A stretch of DNA of 64,000 nucleotides from JBBRCE01 sp038205115 (GTDB taxonomy: Bacteria > Planctomycetota > Planctomycetia > Pirellulales > JBBRCE01): NCBI GenBank assembly GCA_038205115.1, contig JBBRCE010000001.1, positions 261,939-325,938 on the forward strand, given 5' to 3'. The notes below the pieces were generated by a model that searched no databases, was not told the DNA's origin, and saw only the letters and a list, made by a program, of their open reading frames with translations. Position 1 is the stretch's first letter. Every line of letters begins with the position of its first letter. The position numbers and the translations under genes were made by a program. Below, piece by piece: positions 8,277 to 17,217 of the stretch.

Positions 8277-9053
8277 TTAGATCGCTTCGATTTGCCAATA
8301 TTCCAATTCGACCGGCGTACTGCGGCCGAAGATGTTAATCATGACCGTGACGCGACCGTTGGCCTCGTCAATGCTGTCCACTTCGCCTTCGAAGTTTTCG
8401 AACGTGCCTTCGTTGATTTTGACGCGATCGCCCTTGTTGAACGCAATTTTGAGCTTCGGCGATTCGTCGGACTTCTCTTCCTTCTTATCCAAAATCTTCT
8501 TGATTTCGCTATCCAACATTGGTGCCGGGCGGCCAACTCCGCCGGTGAAGTCGCCAATTCCGGGCGTCTCGCGGACCAAAAACCACGTGTCGTCGTTGAT
8601 TTCCATATTCACGACCAAGTAGCCAGGGTACAGCTTACGCTTAACCACTCGCTTCTTGCCGTTTTTGAACTCGGAAACCATCTCGACCGGCACGATGATC
8701 TCACCAAAGTAGGCGTCCAAGCCTTCCATGGCCACACGGCGCTGCAACGCGTCGCGGATCGAATCTTCGCGATTGCTCTGAACCTTCAAAATATACCAAC
8801 GGCGGTCGATCGTCGGCGGTTCGGCCGTGGAATGATCCTCCACCGGCTTGGCGTCCTCCGACGATTCGGGAATGGGCACCAGTTCGGGCTCCGGACCCCA
8901 ATCTTTCTCAGCGACCGGCCCGTCTTGAACTAGGCTGTTGCCAGCGGCGGATAAACCGGCGTCATGCGGCGCAGCCGCGGACGTGGGCGTAGACGCTGCC
9001 GTCTCGCCATTCTGCCCGATGACCTGCTCGTGATGCTCGCTCGTGTCGTCCAT
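8277..9053 (-). CDS. nusG: Transcription termination/antitermination protein NusG with long N-terminal extension
   Basis: A 258-aa protein from the ATG at 9053; a TTG three codons upstream is the alternative. The NGN domain starts near residue 84 (RRWYILKVQSNRE) and runs through VPVEMVSEFKNGKKRVVKRKLYPGYLVVNM and the PGIGDFTGG-type loop. The KOW domain is at the C-terminus (FNKGDRVKINEGTFENFEGEV). NusG binds RNA polymerase and couples it to ribosomes or Rho. The first 83 residues are acidic, rich in Ala, Pro and Glu, and absent from the compact NusG of E. coli. It follows secE by 66 bp. Confidence 0.96.
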   Translation of the reverse strand: MDDTSEHHEQVIGQNGETAASTPTSAAAPHDAGLSAAGNSLVQDGPVAEKDWGPEPELVPIPESSEDAKPVEDHSTAEPPTIDRRWYILKVQSNREDSIRDALQRRVAMEGLDAYFGEIIVPVEMVSEFKNGKKRVVKRKLYPGYLVVNMEINDDTWFLVRETPGIGDFTGGVGRPAPMLDSEIKKILDKKEEKSDESPKLKIAFNKGDRVKINEGTFENFEGEVDSIDEANGRVTVMINIFGRSTPVELEYWQIEAI

Positions 9054-9119
9054 TCGCAACAAACTCTCTATCTATGATCGAAAATTCAAGCTTTGAGAAC
9101 GGCGGCCGAGTGCCGACTA

Positions 9120-9557
9120 CTAAGCCGCACTGGTCACTTTCAAAAAGTTCAGCAGCCAAATCCAGAACAGGTCGTAACAGTACAATGTCAATGCCAGAAA
9201 AACGATCGTAAAAACCACCACGATGGCACTGCGAACCAGTTCGCCCCGGCTGGGCCAGGAGACCTTGTTCATTTCCAATTCAACCGCGATCAAAAAGTCG
9301 GCAAAGCTCGACAGATTAACCAAACGATATGCAAACCACAAACCAACCGCGACGATGGCGATCGGCAAACCGACATGCAGCCAGGGCGCTTCATTCATCT
9401 CGCTGAGCCGCCAGGCGCCGATCACCAAAATGATCGCCACGGCGGCAAACGTCACCTGACGCACGATTCGCCCTTGGGTGCGTTTGTAAATTCCGGGCTG
9501 AAACAGCTCGCGAACCCACAGGCTACCACCAGCGGTTGCTTCTTTTTCTTTCGACAT
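9120..9557 (-). CDS. secE: Preprotein translocase subunit SecE
   Basis: A 145-aa membrane protein from the ATG at 9557 (MSKEKEATAGG); the longer frame to 9605 adds 16 residues without support. Three hydrophobic segments are visible, near residues 34-53, 60-80 and 110-138. The conserved SecE core is the amphipathic FLIAVELEMNKVSWPSRGEL followed by the last transmembrane helix. SecE clamps SecY in the SecYEG channel. Its place between tuf/tRNA-Trp and nusG is the standard one. Confidence 0.94.
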   Translation of the reverse strand: MSKEKEATAGGSLWVRELFQPGIYKRTQGRIVRQVTFAAVAIILVIGAWRLSEMNEAPWLHVGLPIAIVAVGLWFAYRLVNLSSFADFLIAVELEMNKVSWPSRGELVRSAIVVVFTIVFLALTLYCYDLFWIWLLNFLKVTSAA

Positions 9558-9834
9558 GAATTTCTGAATCCCTATCCAACGCAACGGAATTAAAGCAGCC
9601 GTCAATCAAACGCGGATCGCCCGACCACCCCGTAATCCATCCCTGTGTTCCGTGTTCACCTCTGGCAACGACACTCATCTCGATCGCCGCCGCACCCGCT
9701 GACTCACGCCAGTCGCAACCCTACATTCCTCGCAGACTCGACGACACTGGACCGCCCGGCGACCCGACGATCATAGACCGCAACGGATGCGTATCGAGCC
9801 ATTCATCAATCCCGCCCGATATTTCACAACCGAG

Positions 9835-9907
9835 CAGGGGCGGCGGGAATTGAACTCGCAACCCCCGGTTTTGGAGACCGGTGCTCTGCCAATTGAGCTA
9901 CACCCCT
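9835..9907 (-). tRNA. tRNA-Trp (anticodon CCA)
   Basis: The minus strand folds into a 73-nt cloverleaf: acceptor AGGGGTG pairs with CGCCCCT (one T-G pair), D arm GTAGCTCAATTGGCAGAGC, anticodon loop CTCCAAA in an ACCGG/CCGGT stem, and T arm with GAGTTCAATTC. Position 73 is G and the CCA end is not encoded. It lies between tuf and secE, where many bacteria keep a tRNA-Trp. Confidence 0.97.
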
Positions 9908-9908
9908 G

Positions 9909-9967
9909 TAAAATCGAACTTGGCTCGGCCGAAGCCACACTTCGGCCGAGCCCGTTGTTCGATTCAA
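9909..9967 (-). terminator. Long hairpin between tuf and tRNA-Trp, probable terminator or attenuator
   Basis: GGCTCGGCCGAAG (9922-9934) and CTTCGGCCGAGCC (9940-9952) make a 13-bp perfect stem with loop CCACA. Outside it AATCGAAC (9912-9919) and GTTCGATT (9957-9964) add 8 more pairs. On the minus strand the stem ends in GATTTTACA, giving a short T-run. It lies just after tuf and before tRNA-Trp, so it may end the tRNA-tuf transcript. Confidence 0.65.
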
Positions 9968-10027
9968 AATTGCACACCGCCCAGGGCGATGTGCATTCGC
10001 TTACCAATCACGGCTTGACGAGCGAAC

Positions 10028-11227
10028 TTACTCGACGATCTTGGTCACAACGCCCGAACCCACGGTGCGGCCACCTTCGCGAATTGCAAAGCGGACGCCT
10101 TCATCCATGGCAATGGGAGTATGCAATTCAACAATCAGTCGGGCGTTGTCGCCCGGCATGCACATTTCCGCATCGCCGGCCAACTTGGCAGTGCCGGTGA
10201 CGTCAGTGGTGCGGAAGTAAAACTGCGGACGGTAGCCGCTGAAGAACGGCGTATGACGGCCGCCTTCTTCCTTCGACAAGATATAAACTTCGGCCTCGAA
10301 CTTCGAGTGCGGAGTGATCGAACCCGGCTTGGCCAACACCTGACCGCGTTCAATGTCTTCACGCTTGATACCGCGGAGCAAGCAACCGACGTTATCGCCA
10401 GCCTGACCTTGATCCAACTGCTTGTTGAACATTTCCACGCCCGTGCAGGTGGTCTTGCGCGATTTGTCGCTCAAGCCGATGATTTCCACTTCGTCGCCGA
10501 CCTTGACAATGCCGCGCTCGATACGACCCGTGCAGACCGTACCGCGGCCTTCGATCGAAAACACGTCTTCGATGGCCATCAAGAATGGCTTGTCGATTTC
10601 GCGGACAGGCTCAGGGATGTAAGCGTCGATGGCGTCCATCAAGTCGCCGACGCACTTGCTGGCGGCGGGATCTTTTGGGCTATCCAACGCTGGCTTCGAG
10701 GCACCGCGAATGATCGGGATTTCGTCGCCAGGGAAGCCGTAGTGCGTGAGCAATTCACGCAATTCGAGCTCGACCAATTCCAGCAACTCCGGATCGTCGA
10801 CTAGATCGACCTTGTTCAAGAACACGACCAACGCCGGCACACCGACCTGGCGCGCCAACAGAATGTGCTCGCGGGTCTGCGGCATCGGACCGTCAGCGGC
10901 CGAAACCACCAGAATCGCTCCGTCCATCTGGGCGGCACCGGTGATCATATTCTTGATAAAGTCGGCGTGGCCCGGGCAGTCGATGTGCGCATAGTGACGC
11001 TTGGTCGTCTCGTACTCGACGTGACTAACGGCGATGGTGACGGTTTTGGTTTCGTCGCGGACCGTACCACCCTTAGCGATGTCGGCATACGACTTCGTCT
11101 GGGCGAGGCCCTTGGCTGCCTGAACGGCCAAAATGGCGGCCGTGGTGGTCGTCTTGCCGTGGTCAATATGGCCAATCGTGCCTACATTGACGTGGGGCTT
11201 GGTACGTGCAAAAGTTTCCTTGGCCAT
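10028..11227 (-). CDS. tuf: Elongation factor Tu
   Basis: A 399-aa EF-Tu of standard length. G1 is GHIDHGKTT (residues about 18-26), the switch II motif is DCPGHADF, G4 is NKVD and the later domains have GDNVGCLLRGIKREDIERGQVL and the C-terminal GGRTVGSGVVTKI. It delivers aminoacyl-tRNA to the ribosome. A GGGAG lies about 11 nt before the ATG. It follows tRNA-Thr(GGU) by 74 bp in the tRNA-tuf order also known from E. coli tufB. Confidence 0.99.
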   Translation of the reverse strand: MAKETFARTKPHVNVGTIGHIDHGKTTTTAAILAVQAAKGLAQTKSYADIAKGGTVRDETKTVTIAVSHVEYETTKRHYAHIDCPGHADFIKNMITGAAQMDGAILVVSAADGPMPQTREHILLARQVGVPALVVFLNKVDLVDDPELLELVELELRELLTHYGFPGDEIPIIRGASKPALDSPKDPAASKCVGDLMDAIDAYIPEPVREIDKPFLMAIEDVFSIEGRGTVCTGRIERGIVKVGDEVEIIGLSDKSRKTTCTGVEMFNKQLDQGQAGDNVGCLLRGIKREDIERGQVLAKPGSITPHSKFEAEVYILSKEEGGRHTPFFSGYRPQFYFRTTDVTGTAKLAGDAEMCMPGDNARLIVELHTPIAMDEGVRFAIREGGRTVGSGVVTKIVE

Positions 11228-11301
11228 TCGAATCTAACTCCCTACTCTTAAAACGATCACAATCTTGAATTGTCGATGCTAAAAACCAACTACTGCCTTG
11301 A

Positions 11302-11374
<73 letters not shown>

Positions 11375-11469
11375 AAGAGTTTACACATCCACCGCTCGAC
11401 CGCCAGCCCCGTGCCTGCCGGAAACCAAGCCGCCAACACAAAAATCAAACCTCAACCAAGAAACCGACA

Positions 11470-11540
11470 AGCGGGTGAAGGGAATCGAACCCTCGTATTT
11501 AGCTTGGAAGGCTACTGCTCTACCATTGAGCTACACCCGC
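11470..11540 (-). tRNA. tRNA-Gly (anticodon TCC)
   Basis: A 71-nt cloverleaf: acceptor GCGGGTG/CACCCGC, D arm GTAGCTCAATGGTAGAGC, anticodon loop CTTCCAA in a TAGC/GCTA stem, T arm GAGGGTTCGATTCCCTT, base 73 T as usual for tRNA-Gly. CCA is not encoded. Confidence 0.97.
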
Positions 11541-11603
11541 GTTTCCCGCCAATCGAGCAATCCGTCCTATCTCAACATCAATGCAAAACGCGTCCAACTC
11601 GAA

Positions 11604-11685
<82 letters not shown>

Positions 11686-11835
11686 GGAACACCATCCAAA
11701 CGACTTCTCAAGCAAAACCCAACTCGCCGCAGCTCAACTGAACACAAATCCTGGCAATCTCAAGCAAATCGCGGGGACTTTTGTGCGGCAGCCCCTGCAA
11801 CCCCCGCCAAAAACCGCAGGCTTTCCCGCTAAACG

Positions 11836-11908
11836 AGCTAGCGGAGGGACTTGAACCCACAACCTGCTGATTACAAATCAGCTGCTCTGCCAATTGAGCT
11901 ACGCTAGC
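11836..11908 (-). tRNA. tRNA-Thr (anticodon TGT)
   Basis: A 73-nt cloverleaf: acceptor GCTAGCG/CGCTAGC, D arm GTAGCTCAATTGGCAGAGC, anticodon loop TTTGTAA in a GCTGA/TCAGC stem, T arm TGGGTTCAAGTCCCT. Base 73 is T. It is the first gene of the tRNA-tuf unit, with a promoter candidate 30 bp upstream. Confidence 0.97.
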
Positions 11909-11937
11909 CTTCCGAGGGCTATTCACGAAAACGTGTC

Positions 11938-11965
11938 AATATAACCAAACCAGACGGCCATGCAA
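11938..11965 (-). promoter_or_regulatory. Promoter candidate for the tRNA-tuf unit
   Basis: On the minus strand TTGCAT (11965-11960) and TATATT (11943-11938) are separated by 16 bp and lie about 30 nt before the first tRNA. The -10 match is strong and the -35 fair for a sigma-70 type promoter. An upstream 7-bp hairpin CAGCAAG/CTTGCTG lies at about 11972-11989. Confidence 0.5.
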
Positions 11966-12028
11966 GACCGTCAGCAAGGAAACTTGCTGTAACGCTCATT
12001 TTCATGCAGCCCAGCTGCTCATCATAAA

Positions 12029-12067
12029 AAATGGCGAGCGGCTTTTCGAGGGGGTCCCTCGCCATTT
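12029..12067 (-). terminator. Intrinsic terminator after the hicBA locus
   Basis: AAATGGCGAG (12029-12038) and CTCGCCATTT (12058-12067) form a 10-bp stem; on the minus strand it ends in CCATTTTTTATG, a six-T run. It closes the minus-strand hicB-hicA unit 200 bp downstream and isolates it from the tRNA promoter. Confidence 0.8.
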
Positions 12068-12264
12068 CTTACGACATTTTTGCGTCCGACAGGTTCAGAG
12101 GTACGTCGAGAGGGCCGCACCTCGGCATTGCGGACTAGCACGCGAGCTATCGATTTCGGCACAAATTCTGGAATCGGTTTTGTCCAGCGAACCAGACCGC
12201 AGCAACCGAAAACGGGGCCGCAGAGCGCAAAAGTTTGGCAGACGAGAGTGGTGACAGACGTCTC

Positions 12265-12511
12265 TCAAAGACTCAATAACTGCAGCAAGGCCTCTTTCGT
12301 CAGTCCGTGATGTCGGGCAATGTTGCGAAGAATGCTATTCAATGTGCCGAGCTTAATTGAGGTTTGGCACGGAATCGTCTCGGAAAACTCGCCGTCTCTG
12401 GTTGTTTTCACCCGAATGTGCGACGCTCGTCTGACGAACGATCTCATAGCCAAACGCGGCACGAAGCGCGGCGATCCGATCGGTTGCATCAACGTCGCGC
12501 GGCAGTTTCAT
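12265..12511 (-). pseudogene. hicA: HicA toxin gene with a +1 frameshift
   Basis: Read from the ATG at 12511 the minus strand encodes a HicA start, MKLPRDVDATDRIAALRAAF then GYEIVRQT. The frame is then lost. The following frame continues with ASHIRVKTTRDGEFSETIPC and ends in GTLNSILRNIARHHGLTKEALLQLL, the HicA C-terminal half with its conserved SH motif. Removing one base, the extra A on the minus strand at 12427, would join them into an intact protein of about 81 aa. HicA toxins are small double-stranded-RNA-binding-fold mRNA interferases. Either the toxin is dead or the base is a sequencing error. It starts 3 bp after the hicB stop. Confidence 0.75.
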
Positions 12512-12514
12512 GGC

Positions 12515-12736
12515 TTAGTTTAGCGTCAAAAGCTCATCTTTGACGAAATGCAGCCGGATGATTTTAGGAATAGCCGCCTCAGCATCAAAATGACATCTCA
12601 AGGCGTCGGCAATCATGATTTTCACGTCGGCAATCGTTTCCGCTTGTGTGCGAAAGTCAAATTTCGCGCCCAAGGCAGTGGCGACATACCCGCCATCGAC
12701 GTCGTCTGCTCGAATTTTAAAAATGATTTCGGTCAT
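12515..12736 (-). CDS. hicB: HicB-like antitoxin
   Basis: A 73-aa protein from the ATG at 12736 (MTEIIFKIRADDVDGGYVAT), with a GGGAGA 7 nt upstream. Residues 1-50 match the HicB partial RNase H-like fold: beta strands, the DGGYVATALG segment and the ETIADVKIMIADALRCHF helix. There is no obvious C-terminal DNA-binding helix, as in the short HicB class. A longer frame to 13030 has no support. It lies directly before the frameshifted hicA, antitoxin first. Confidence 0.75.
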   Translation of the reverse strand: MTEIIFKIRADDVDGGYVATALGAKFDFRTQAETIADVKIMIADALRCHFDAEAAIPKIIRLHFVKDELLTLN

Positions 12737-13152
12737 TCTGGTCTCCCGCCGAATTCGGCGCGCTCGTGTTGCGAACGAAGCATCCCAACACCACGGATGG
12801 AACATTCTTTTTTTCCAACGACTTCGTGAGTAGAAATGACACGCCTTGGCATTCCAATGTGGATGTACTTTCGATTCCGCTCCAAACCGTTTTTCATCGA
12901 CTCCTGGCCGCAAGTTCAAAAAACAGCTACCGTGGATCGCGATCATGATAGGATTCGGGTGGCGGCTAATCCGGCAATGACATTTTCGGTATACTTCAGC
13001 GTACTGAGCGGCCGATTTGCGGTTCGCCACGAACTATCTCGCGGACAGGCGGTCATTCAGCAGCCGAAACCTCGCATTGCTGGCCAACGGGCCGCCAAAC
13101 GATGGTGACTGTCGTTGCTCAAGTTTTACCCTGGAATCATGACTGAAAACCT
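12737..13152. other. Non-coding stretch between hicB and argC
   Basis: In these 416 bp of divergent intergenic sequence I see no gene-like frame and no clear promoter, apart from the hicB Shine-Dalgarno at its left edge. It should contain promoters for both directions. Confidence 0.4.
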
Positions 13153-14163
13153 ATGATTCGTGCAGCAATTCTCGGTGCCACGGGCTACACCGCCCTGGAA
13201 TTGATCAAAATTCTGTTACGGCATCCCGAAGTCGAAATCACCACGCTCACCAGCCGGCAAGAGGGCAATCCGCACGTGGCGATGATTCACCCCGCGCTCA
13301 GCCGCAGGTTGGATCTTTGCCTGGGAGACTTGCAACCCTCGGCCATCGTCGGCCGCGCCGATGTGATTTTCAGTTGCTTACCGCACGGGGTCACGGCATC
13401 GTTGACACCGCAGTTTCTCGACGCCGGCAAGAAAGTCATCGATTTTAGCGCCGATTATCGCCTTGACGACGGCGAAACCTATTTGCAGTGGTACGGCCAG
13501 AAACATCCCGACGCTGGGCGACTCGGCAAAACGGTTTACGGGCTGCCGGAGCTATTTCGTGCGGAAATTGTCAAAGCTCAACTCGTGGCGAATCCCGGCT
13601 GTTATCCCACTTCAGCCATTTTGGCCCTGGCGCCGCTCATTAAGCTGGGATTGATCGACGCCAGCGATATCATCGTCGATAGCAAAAGTGGTGTCACCGG
13701 GGCAGGGCGGTCGCCAAAGCTGACCACGCATTATCCCGAATGTAACGAGAGCATCTCCGCCTACAACGTCGGTCGGCATCGTCATACGCCGGAGATCGAT
13801 CAAATTCTCGGGCGGGCGACAGGCCAAAGCGTCGGCGTGATTTTCACACCGCATTTGACGCCCATGGATCGCGGAATTCTGAGCACCACGTATTCCAAAC
13901 CGAAGGTCGAACTGACCGAAGAAAAACTGTTTCGCGCGTATCGCGAATTCTACGCGGACGAGCCGTTTGTGCGGATTGTCGAGCATCTGCCCGGCACCAA
14001 AGATTGCGTCGATTCGAATTTCTGCGACATCACCGCCCGGTTGGTTCGCGGTCGCGTGGTGACGATCAGTTGCATCGACAATTTGATCAAAGGCGCGTCC
14101 GGCGCGGCGGTGCAAAACTTTAATTTGATGTTCGGCTTTCCGGAGACAACCGCGCTGCTTTAA
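13153..14163 (+). CDS. argC: N-acetyl-gamma-glutamyl-phosphate reductase
   Basis: A 336-aa enzyme of usual length that makes N-acetylglutamate semialdehyde with NADPH, the third step of arginine synthesis. The nucleotide-binding start is AAILGATGYTALELIKIL (GxxGxxG type), followed by FSCLPHG and the catalytic-cysteine motif VANPGCYPTSAIL (Cys near residue 148). The C-terminal half has SGVTGAGRSP, YNVGRHRHTPEI and the closing DNLIKGASGAAVQNFN. It is 59 bp upstream of argJ on the same strand and probably cotranscribed. Confidence 0.97.
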   Translation: MIRAAILGATGYTALELIKILLRHPEVEITTLTSRQEGNPHVAMIHPALSRRLDLCLGDLQPSAIVGRADVIFSCLPHGVTASLTPQFLDAGKKVIDFSADYRLDDGETYLQWYGQKHPDAGRLGKTVYGLPELFRAEIVKAQLVANPGCYPTSAILALAPLIKLGLIDASDIIVDSKSGVTGAGRSPKLTTHYPECNESISAYNVGRHRHTPEIDQILGRATGQSVGVIFTPHLTPMDRGILSTTYSKPKVELTEEKLFRAYREFYADEPFVRIVEHLPGTKDCVDSNFCDITARLVRGRVVTISCIDNLIKGASGAAVQNFNLMFGFPETTALL

Positions 14164-14222
14164 AGCGGGCTGACTTCGCTCGGCTCTGGCCATTTTCCTC
14201 TAAAATATACTCCTTTTTTGCC

Positions 14223-15422
14223 ATGTCCATTCCGACTCGTGTTCCCCAGGGTTTTCGCATGGCGGCCATGCATTGCGGCATCAAACGCAATGCGGCGAGA
14301 GAAGATCTCACGCTGATCGTCTCGGATTTTCCGGCCACGGCGGCCGGCGTTTACACGACAAATCTCGTGTTTGCAGCGCCCGTGGGCTGGGACCGCAAAC
14401 AGACGCCTAGTGACACGATCCGCGCGGTGATCGTCAATTCCGGAAATGCCAACGCCTGCACTGGCGAGCAGGGCGACCGCGATTGCCAGCAAATGGCCCA
14501 TTTAGCGGCGAATGTCGTGGGCGCGCAAGCCGATCAAGCTCTGGTGCTTTCGACGGGAATCATTGGCGAATTCATGCCGCTGAAAAAAGTGGCGGCGGGC
14601 ATCGACGCGCTTTCGCAGCGATTGGCCAGCGACGAAGCCGCTCTGGAAGCAGCCGCGCGCGGCATGATGACCACCGACACGGTTCACAAAATCGCCTCCC
14701 GCACAGTTTCCCTCGGCGCCAAGTCCGTGCAAATCACCGGCATGTGCAAAGGTGCGGCAATGATTGGCCCCAATATGGCCACCATGCTCGGTTTGGTGCT
14801 CACAGACGCCAAGATTCCCGCCCAGCAACTGCAGCGAATGCTGACTGAAATTGTCGAAGATACGTTCAATTGCATCAGCGTCGACGGGCATATGAGCACC
14901 AACGACACAGTGCTGCTGGTGGCGAACGGCGCGGCGGAAAACCAAGCGTTGGCTGGTGCGGATCTCGAAAAATTCCAAACCGCGTTGCAGCAGGTCTGCG
15001 CTCAACTCGCCCGCAAAATTCCAGAAGACGGCGAGGGCGCAACCCACCTGATTACCATTGAAATTCACGGCTGCGCTACGCGTCAGGCTGCCCGCGCCAT
15101 TGCCTGTTCGGTCGGCAACAGTCCGCTGGTGAAGACCGCGGTCGCTGGTGCCGATCCTAACTGGGGGCGCATCGTTTCCGCGGCCGGATATGCCGGAGTT
15201 CCGTTTGATCCCAGCGGCGTCGATCTCCGCGTTAACGGACATCTGCTCTATCAAAGCGGCGCACCGGTCAAATTCGGCGCGGCTCAGGTTTCTGCCTCAA
15301 TTCGTGATTCTCGCGATACGTTGCTCGAGTTGACGTTTCGTGAAGGCGATTCGAAAATTCGATTTTGGACCACCGACCTCACGGCCGACTACGTTCGCTT
15401 GAATGCTGATTACCACACCTAA
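14223..15422 (+). CDS. argJ: Bifunctional glutamate N-acetyltransferase / amino-acid N-acetyltransferase
   Basis: A 399-aa ArgJ that moves the acetyl group from N-acetylornithine to glutamate, closing the acetyl cycle of arginine synthesis. The self-cleavage motif is KGAAMIGPNMATML (residues about 178-191), with the Thr of ATML as the expected nucleophile and new N-terminus. Other family blocks are GNANACTG, STGIIGEFMPL, FNCISVDGHMSTNDTV and GADPNWGRIVSAAGYAG. No Shine-Dalgarno is visible; a TATACT at 14206-14211 lies just upstream, so a leaderless or coupled start is possible. Confidence 0.97.
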   Translation: MSIPTRVPQGFRMAAMHCGIKRNAAREDLTLIVSDFPATAAGVYTTNLVFAAPVGWDRKQTPSDTIRAVIVNSGNANACTGEQGDRDCQQMAHLAANVVGAQADQALVLSTGIIGEFMPLKKVAAGIDALSQRLASDEAALEAAARGMMTTDTVHKIASRTVSLGAKSVQITGMCKGAAMIGPNMATMLGLVLTDAKIPAQQLQRMLTEIVEDTFNCISVDGHMSTNDTVLLVANGAAENQALAGADLEKFQTALQQVCAQLARKIPEDGEGATHLITIEIHGCATRQAARAIACSVGNSPLVKTAVAGADPNWGRIVSAAGYAGVPFDPSGVDLRVNGHLLYQSGAPVKFGAAQVSASIRDSRDTLLELTFREGDSKIRFWTTDLTADYVRLNADYHT

Positions 15423-15845
15423 ATCGTTTGATGGCCGGTGCCGGTTTGTCAGCGGCACTTGGATTGCTCCTCATTTGGAGGGGTGGCGGACGCAAGTTTT
15501 GTCTTGTGTCGTCCTGCTCGGCTTGATTGGCGAACGACCGAATTGAATAGGTGGAAGTCTCGCGATCATCAAGGTTGCAAAGTCCTGATGGCCCTGTCGC
15601 TCGGGAAAATCCACAAGCTGCCAGCCGTTGTTCTTTGCGGCAAATGATGCGGTCAGCTCGACTAACCAAAACGATTTCCAACTGCTCAGCGGGCCGCCTG
15701 CACAAAAATCGGCGCAGATTTTGCTCATGCGGACTTCCGCTTAATTCCGGTGGCTGTTAGAAAAGTTGGAGGACCGAGTAAGCTGCCGAGTTCGCCTCCC
15801 GAAACAGCCTGCTATCTGGTGGAACGTTTCATAAAGAAAGTGAAC
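15423..15845. other. Non-coding stretch between argJ and the response regulator
   Basis: These 423 bp contain several short frames on both strands, none with family-like composition. No hairpin with a T-run stands out. Confidence 0.35.
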
Positions 15846-16457
15846 ATGTCAACAGATCAAACAGTATTCGTGGTCGACGACGATCCTGCGGCTCGAAACT
15901 CGGTGGTGGCGCTCATTCAATCGCATGGTGCCAAGGCGGAAGGTTTCGCGTCGGCCGAGGAATTTCTGACGTCGTTCGACGGTAATCGGGGCGGATGCTT
16001 GGTGCTCGACGTGCGGATGGGAGGAATGTCCGGCTTGGACCTGCAGAAAGAACTCGTCAAACGTAATGCCTCGCTGCCTGTGATTATCATCACCGGTCAT
16101 GGCGACGTTCAGATGGCGGTCCAAGCGATGCAGACCGGCGCCGTGACGTTTTTGCAGAAACCTGTGGAACGAGACCTCTGGCCGAGCATCGAAGCCGCGC
16201 TAGAAAAGGATCGAAAACATCGGCACGAGCACACCACGCGGGCGGAAGTGGCGCAACTACGTGCCTCGCTGACGGCCGGCGAAGAGCAGGTTTTGAACTT
16301 ACTCCTGCAGGGCAAGCCAAACAAAAGTATTGCTTCGGCGCTGGACGTTGGCCTGCGGACGGTCGAACAACGTCGCGCCAATATCATGCAAAAAATGCAT
16401 GTCGAATCCGTCGCCGAGCTGGTACGTCAGATCATGGTCCTGGAAACTCCGAAGTGA
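15846..16457 (+). CDS. FixJ-type response regulator (REC + LuxR HTH)
   Basis: A 203-aa two-domain regulator from the ATG at 15846; the frame upstream to 15750 adds 32 unrelated residues. The receiver domain (about 5-120) has the acidic pocket VVDDDP, phospho-acceptor Asp55 in LVLDVRMGGMSG and Lys105 in FLQKPV. The LuxR-type helix-turn-helix is at about 140-195 (LTAGEEQVLNLLLQGKPNKS then LRTVEQRRANIMQKM), the layout of FixJ and TodT regulators. No histidine kinase gene is adjacent, so its partner and targets are unknown. Confidence 0.92.
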   Translation: MSTDQTVFVVDDDPAARNSVVALIQSHGAKAEGFASAEEFLTSFDGNRGGCLVLDVRMGGMSGLDLQKELVKRNASLPVIIITGHGDVQMAVQAMQTGAVTFLQKPVERDLWPSIEAALEKDRKHRHEHTTRAEVAQLRASLTAGEEQVLNLLLQGKPNKSIASALDVGLRTVEQRRANIMQKMHVESVAELVRQIMVLETPK

Positions 16458-16807
16458 GCAGTATTCACGGAGAAGAATTCGCCTTCGACGGCTCCATGTC
16501 GGCAGCCTTCCGACTAAATGGTCGAATTTAATCATCGTCAAGGGTTAACGACGAGACGTTTGCAGCAATCGATTCCATGAACCCTGCAGTGCGCGGGGTG
16601 CGTTCCCGCAACGCGATCCGCAGTTTGCCAGCGGTTTGTCTTACATTCGCTCTAAACGGAACAGATGCTCCAGTTATTCGAGTTTATCGCCGGAAACGAT
16701 TGAATCCCACGCTAGCGGATTGTCGATGGGATGGAGGTCGCGGCCGCAGCATCGACGTCGATTCCGGACCGTTGACAACGAAATGAGAGCCTGAACCGAT
16801 CTATTTT
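16458..16807. other. Non-coding stretch before the BON protein
   Basis: In these 350 bp the frame at 16577-16786 is short, basic and without a motif, so I do not call it. No clear regulatory signal was found. Confidence 0.35.
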
Positions 16808-17029
16808 ATGCAGAACCGCACAATCCTGCTCGACAGCCGCGTTGAATCCGCACTTCGCCGCAATCCCCACCTCACCGGGCGTAATCTGCGCTTCGAAACC
16901 AGCCAAGGCCGCGTAACGTTGCATGGTGAAGTGCAGTCGTTCTATCAAAAGCAAATGGCTCAGGAAACTTTGCGACGGATCGAAGGCATTGAAGCCATCG
17001 AAAACCAACTGGTCGTGGCTTGGCGTTAG
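16808..17029 (+). CDS. Small BON-domain protein
   Basis: A 73-aa protein that is almost exactly one BON domain: RVESALRRNPHLTGRNLRFE, then GRVTLHGEVQSFYQKQMAQE and the closing IEGIEAIENQLVVAW. BON domains (as in OsmY) are thought to bind phospholipid or attach to membranes. It has no signal peptide, so it should be cytoplasmic. It precedes the ExeA-like ATPase by 188 bp; a shared function is possible but unproved. Confidence 0.85.
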   Translation: MQNRTILLDSRVESALRRNPHLTGRNLRFETSQGRVTLHGEVQSFYQKQMAQETLRRIEGIEAIENQLVVAWR

Positions 17030-17217
17030 TGCTGGCTGCTACTAGACAGCGGTTTGCCTAATTTACGCAAACCTTTGCCGTCAGAGATTTTCCGCCCGCC
17101 ACGAAGGACGGAATTCAGCCGGGACGCTTGGTATGCCGACGCATAGGTAATGCGAAGGCGAGCCCAAACGCCATTGCTTGAACGAGGATCAATCGATTGG
17201 GATAAAGGACTGTCCGA

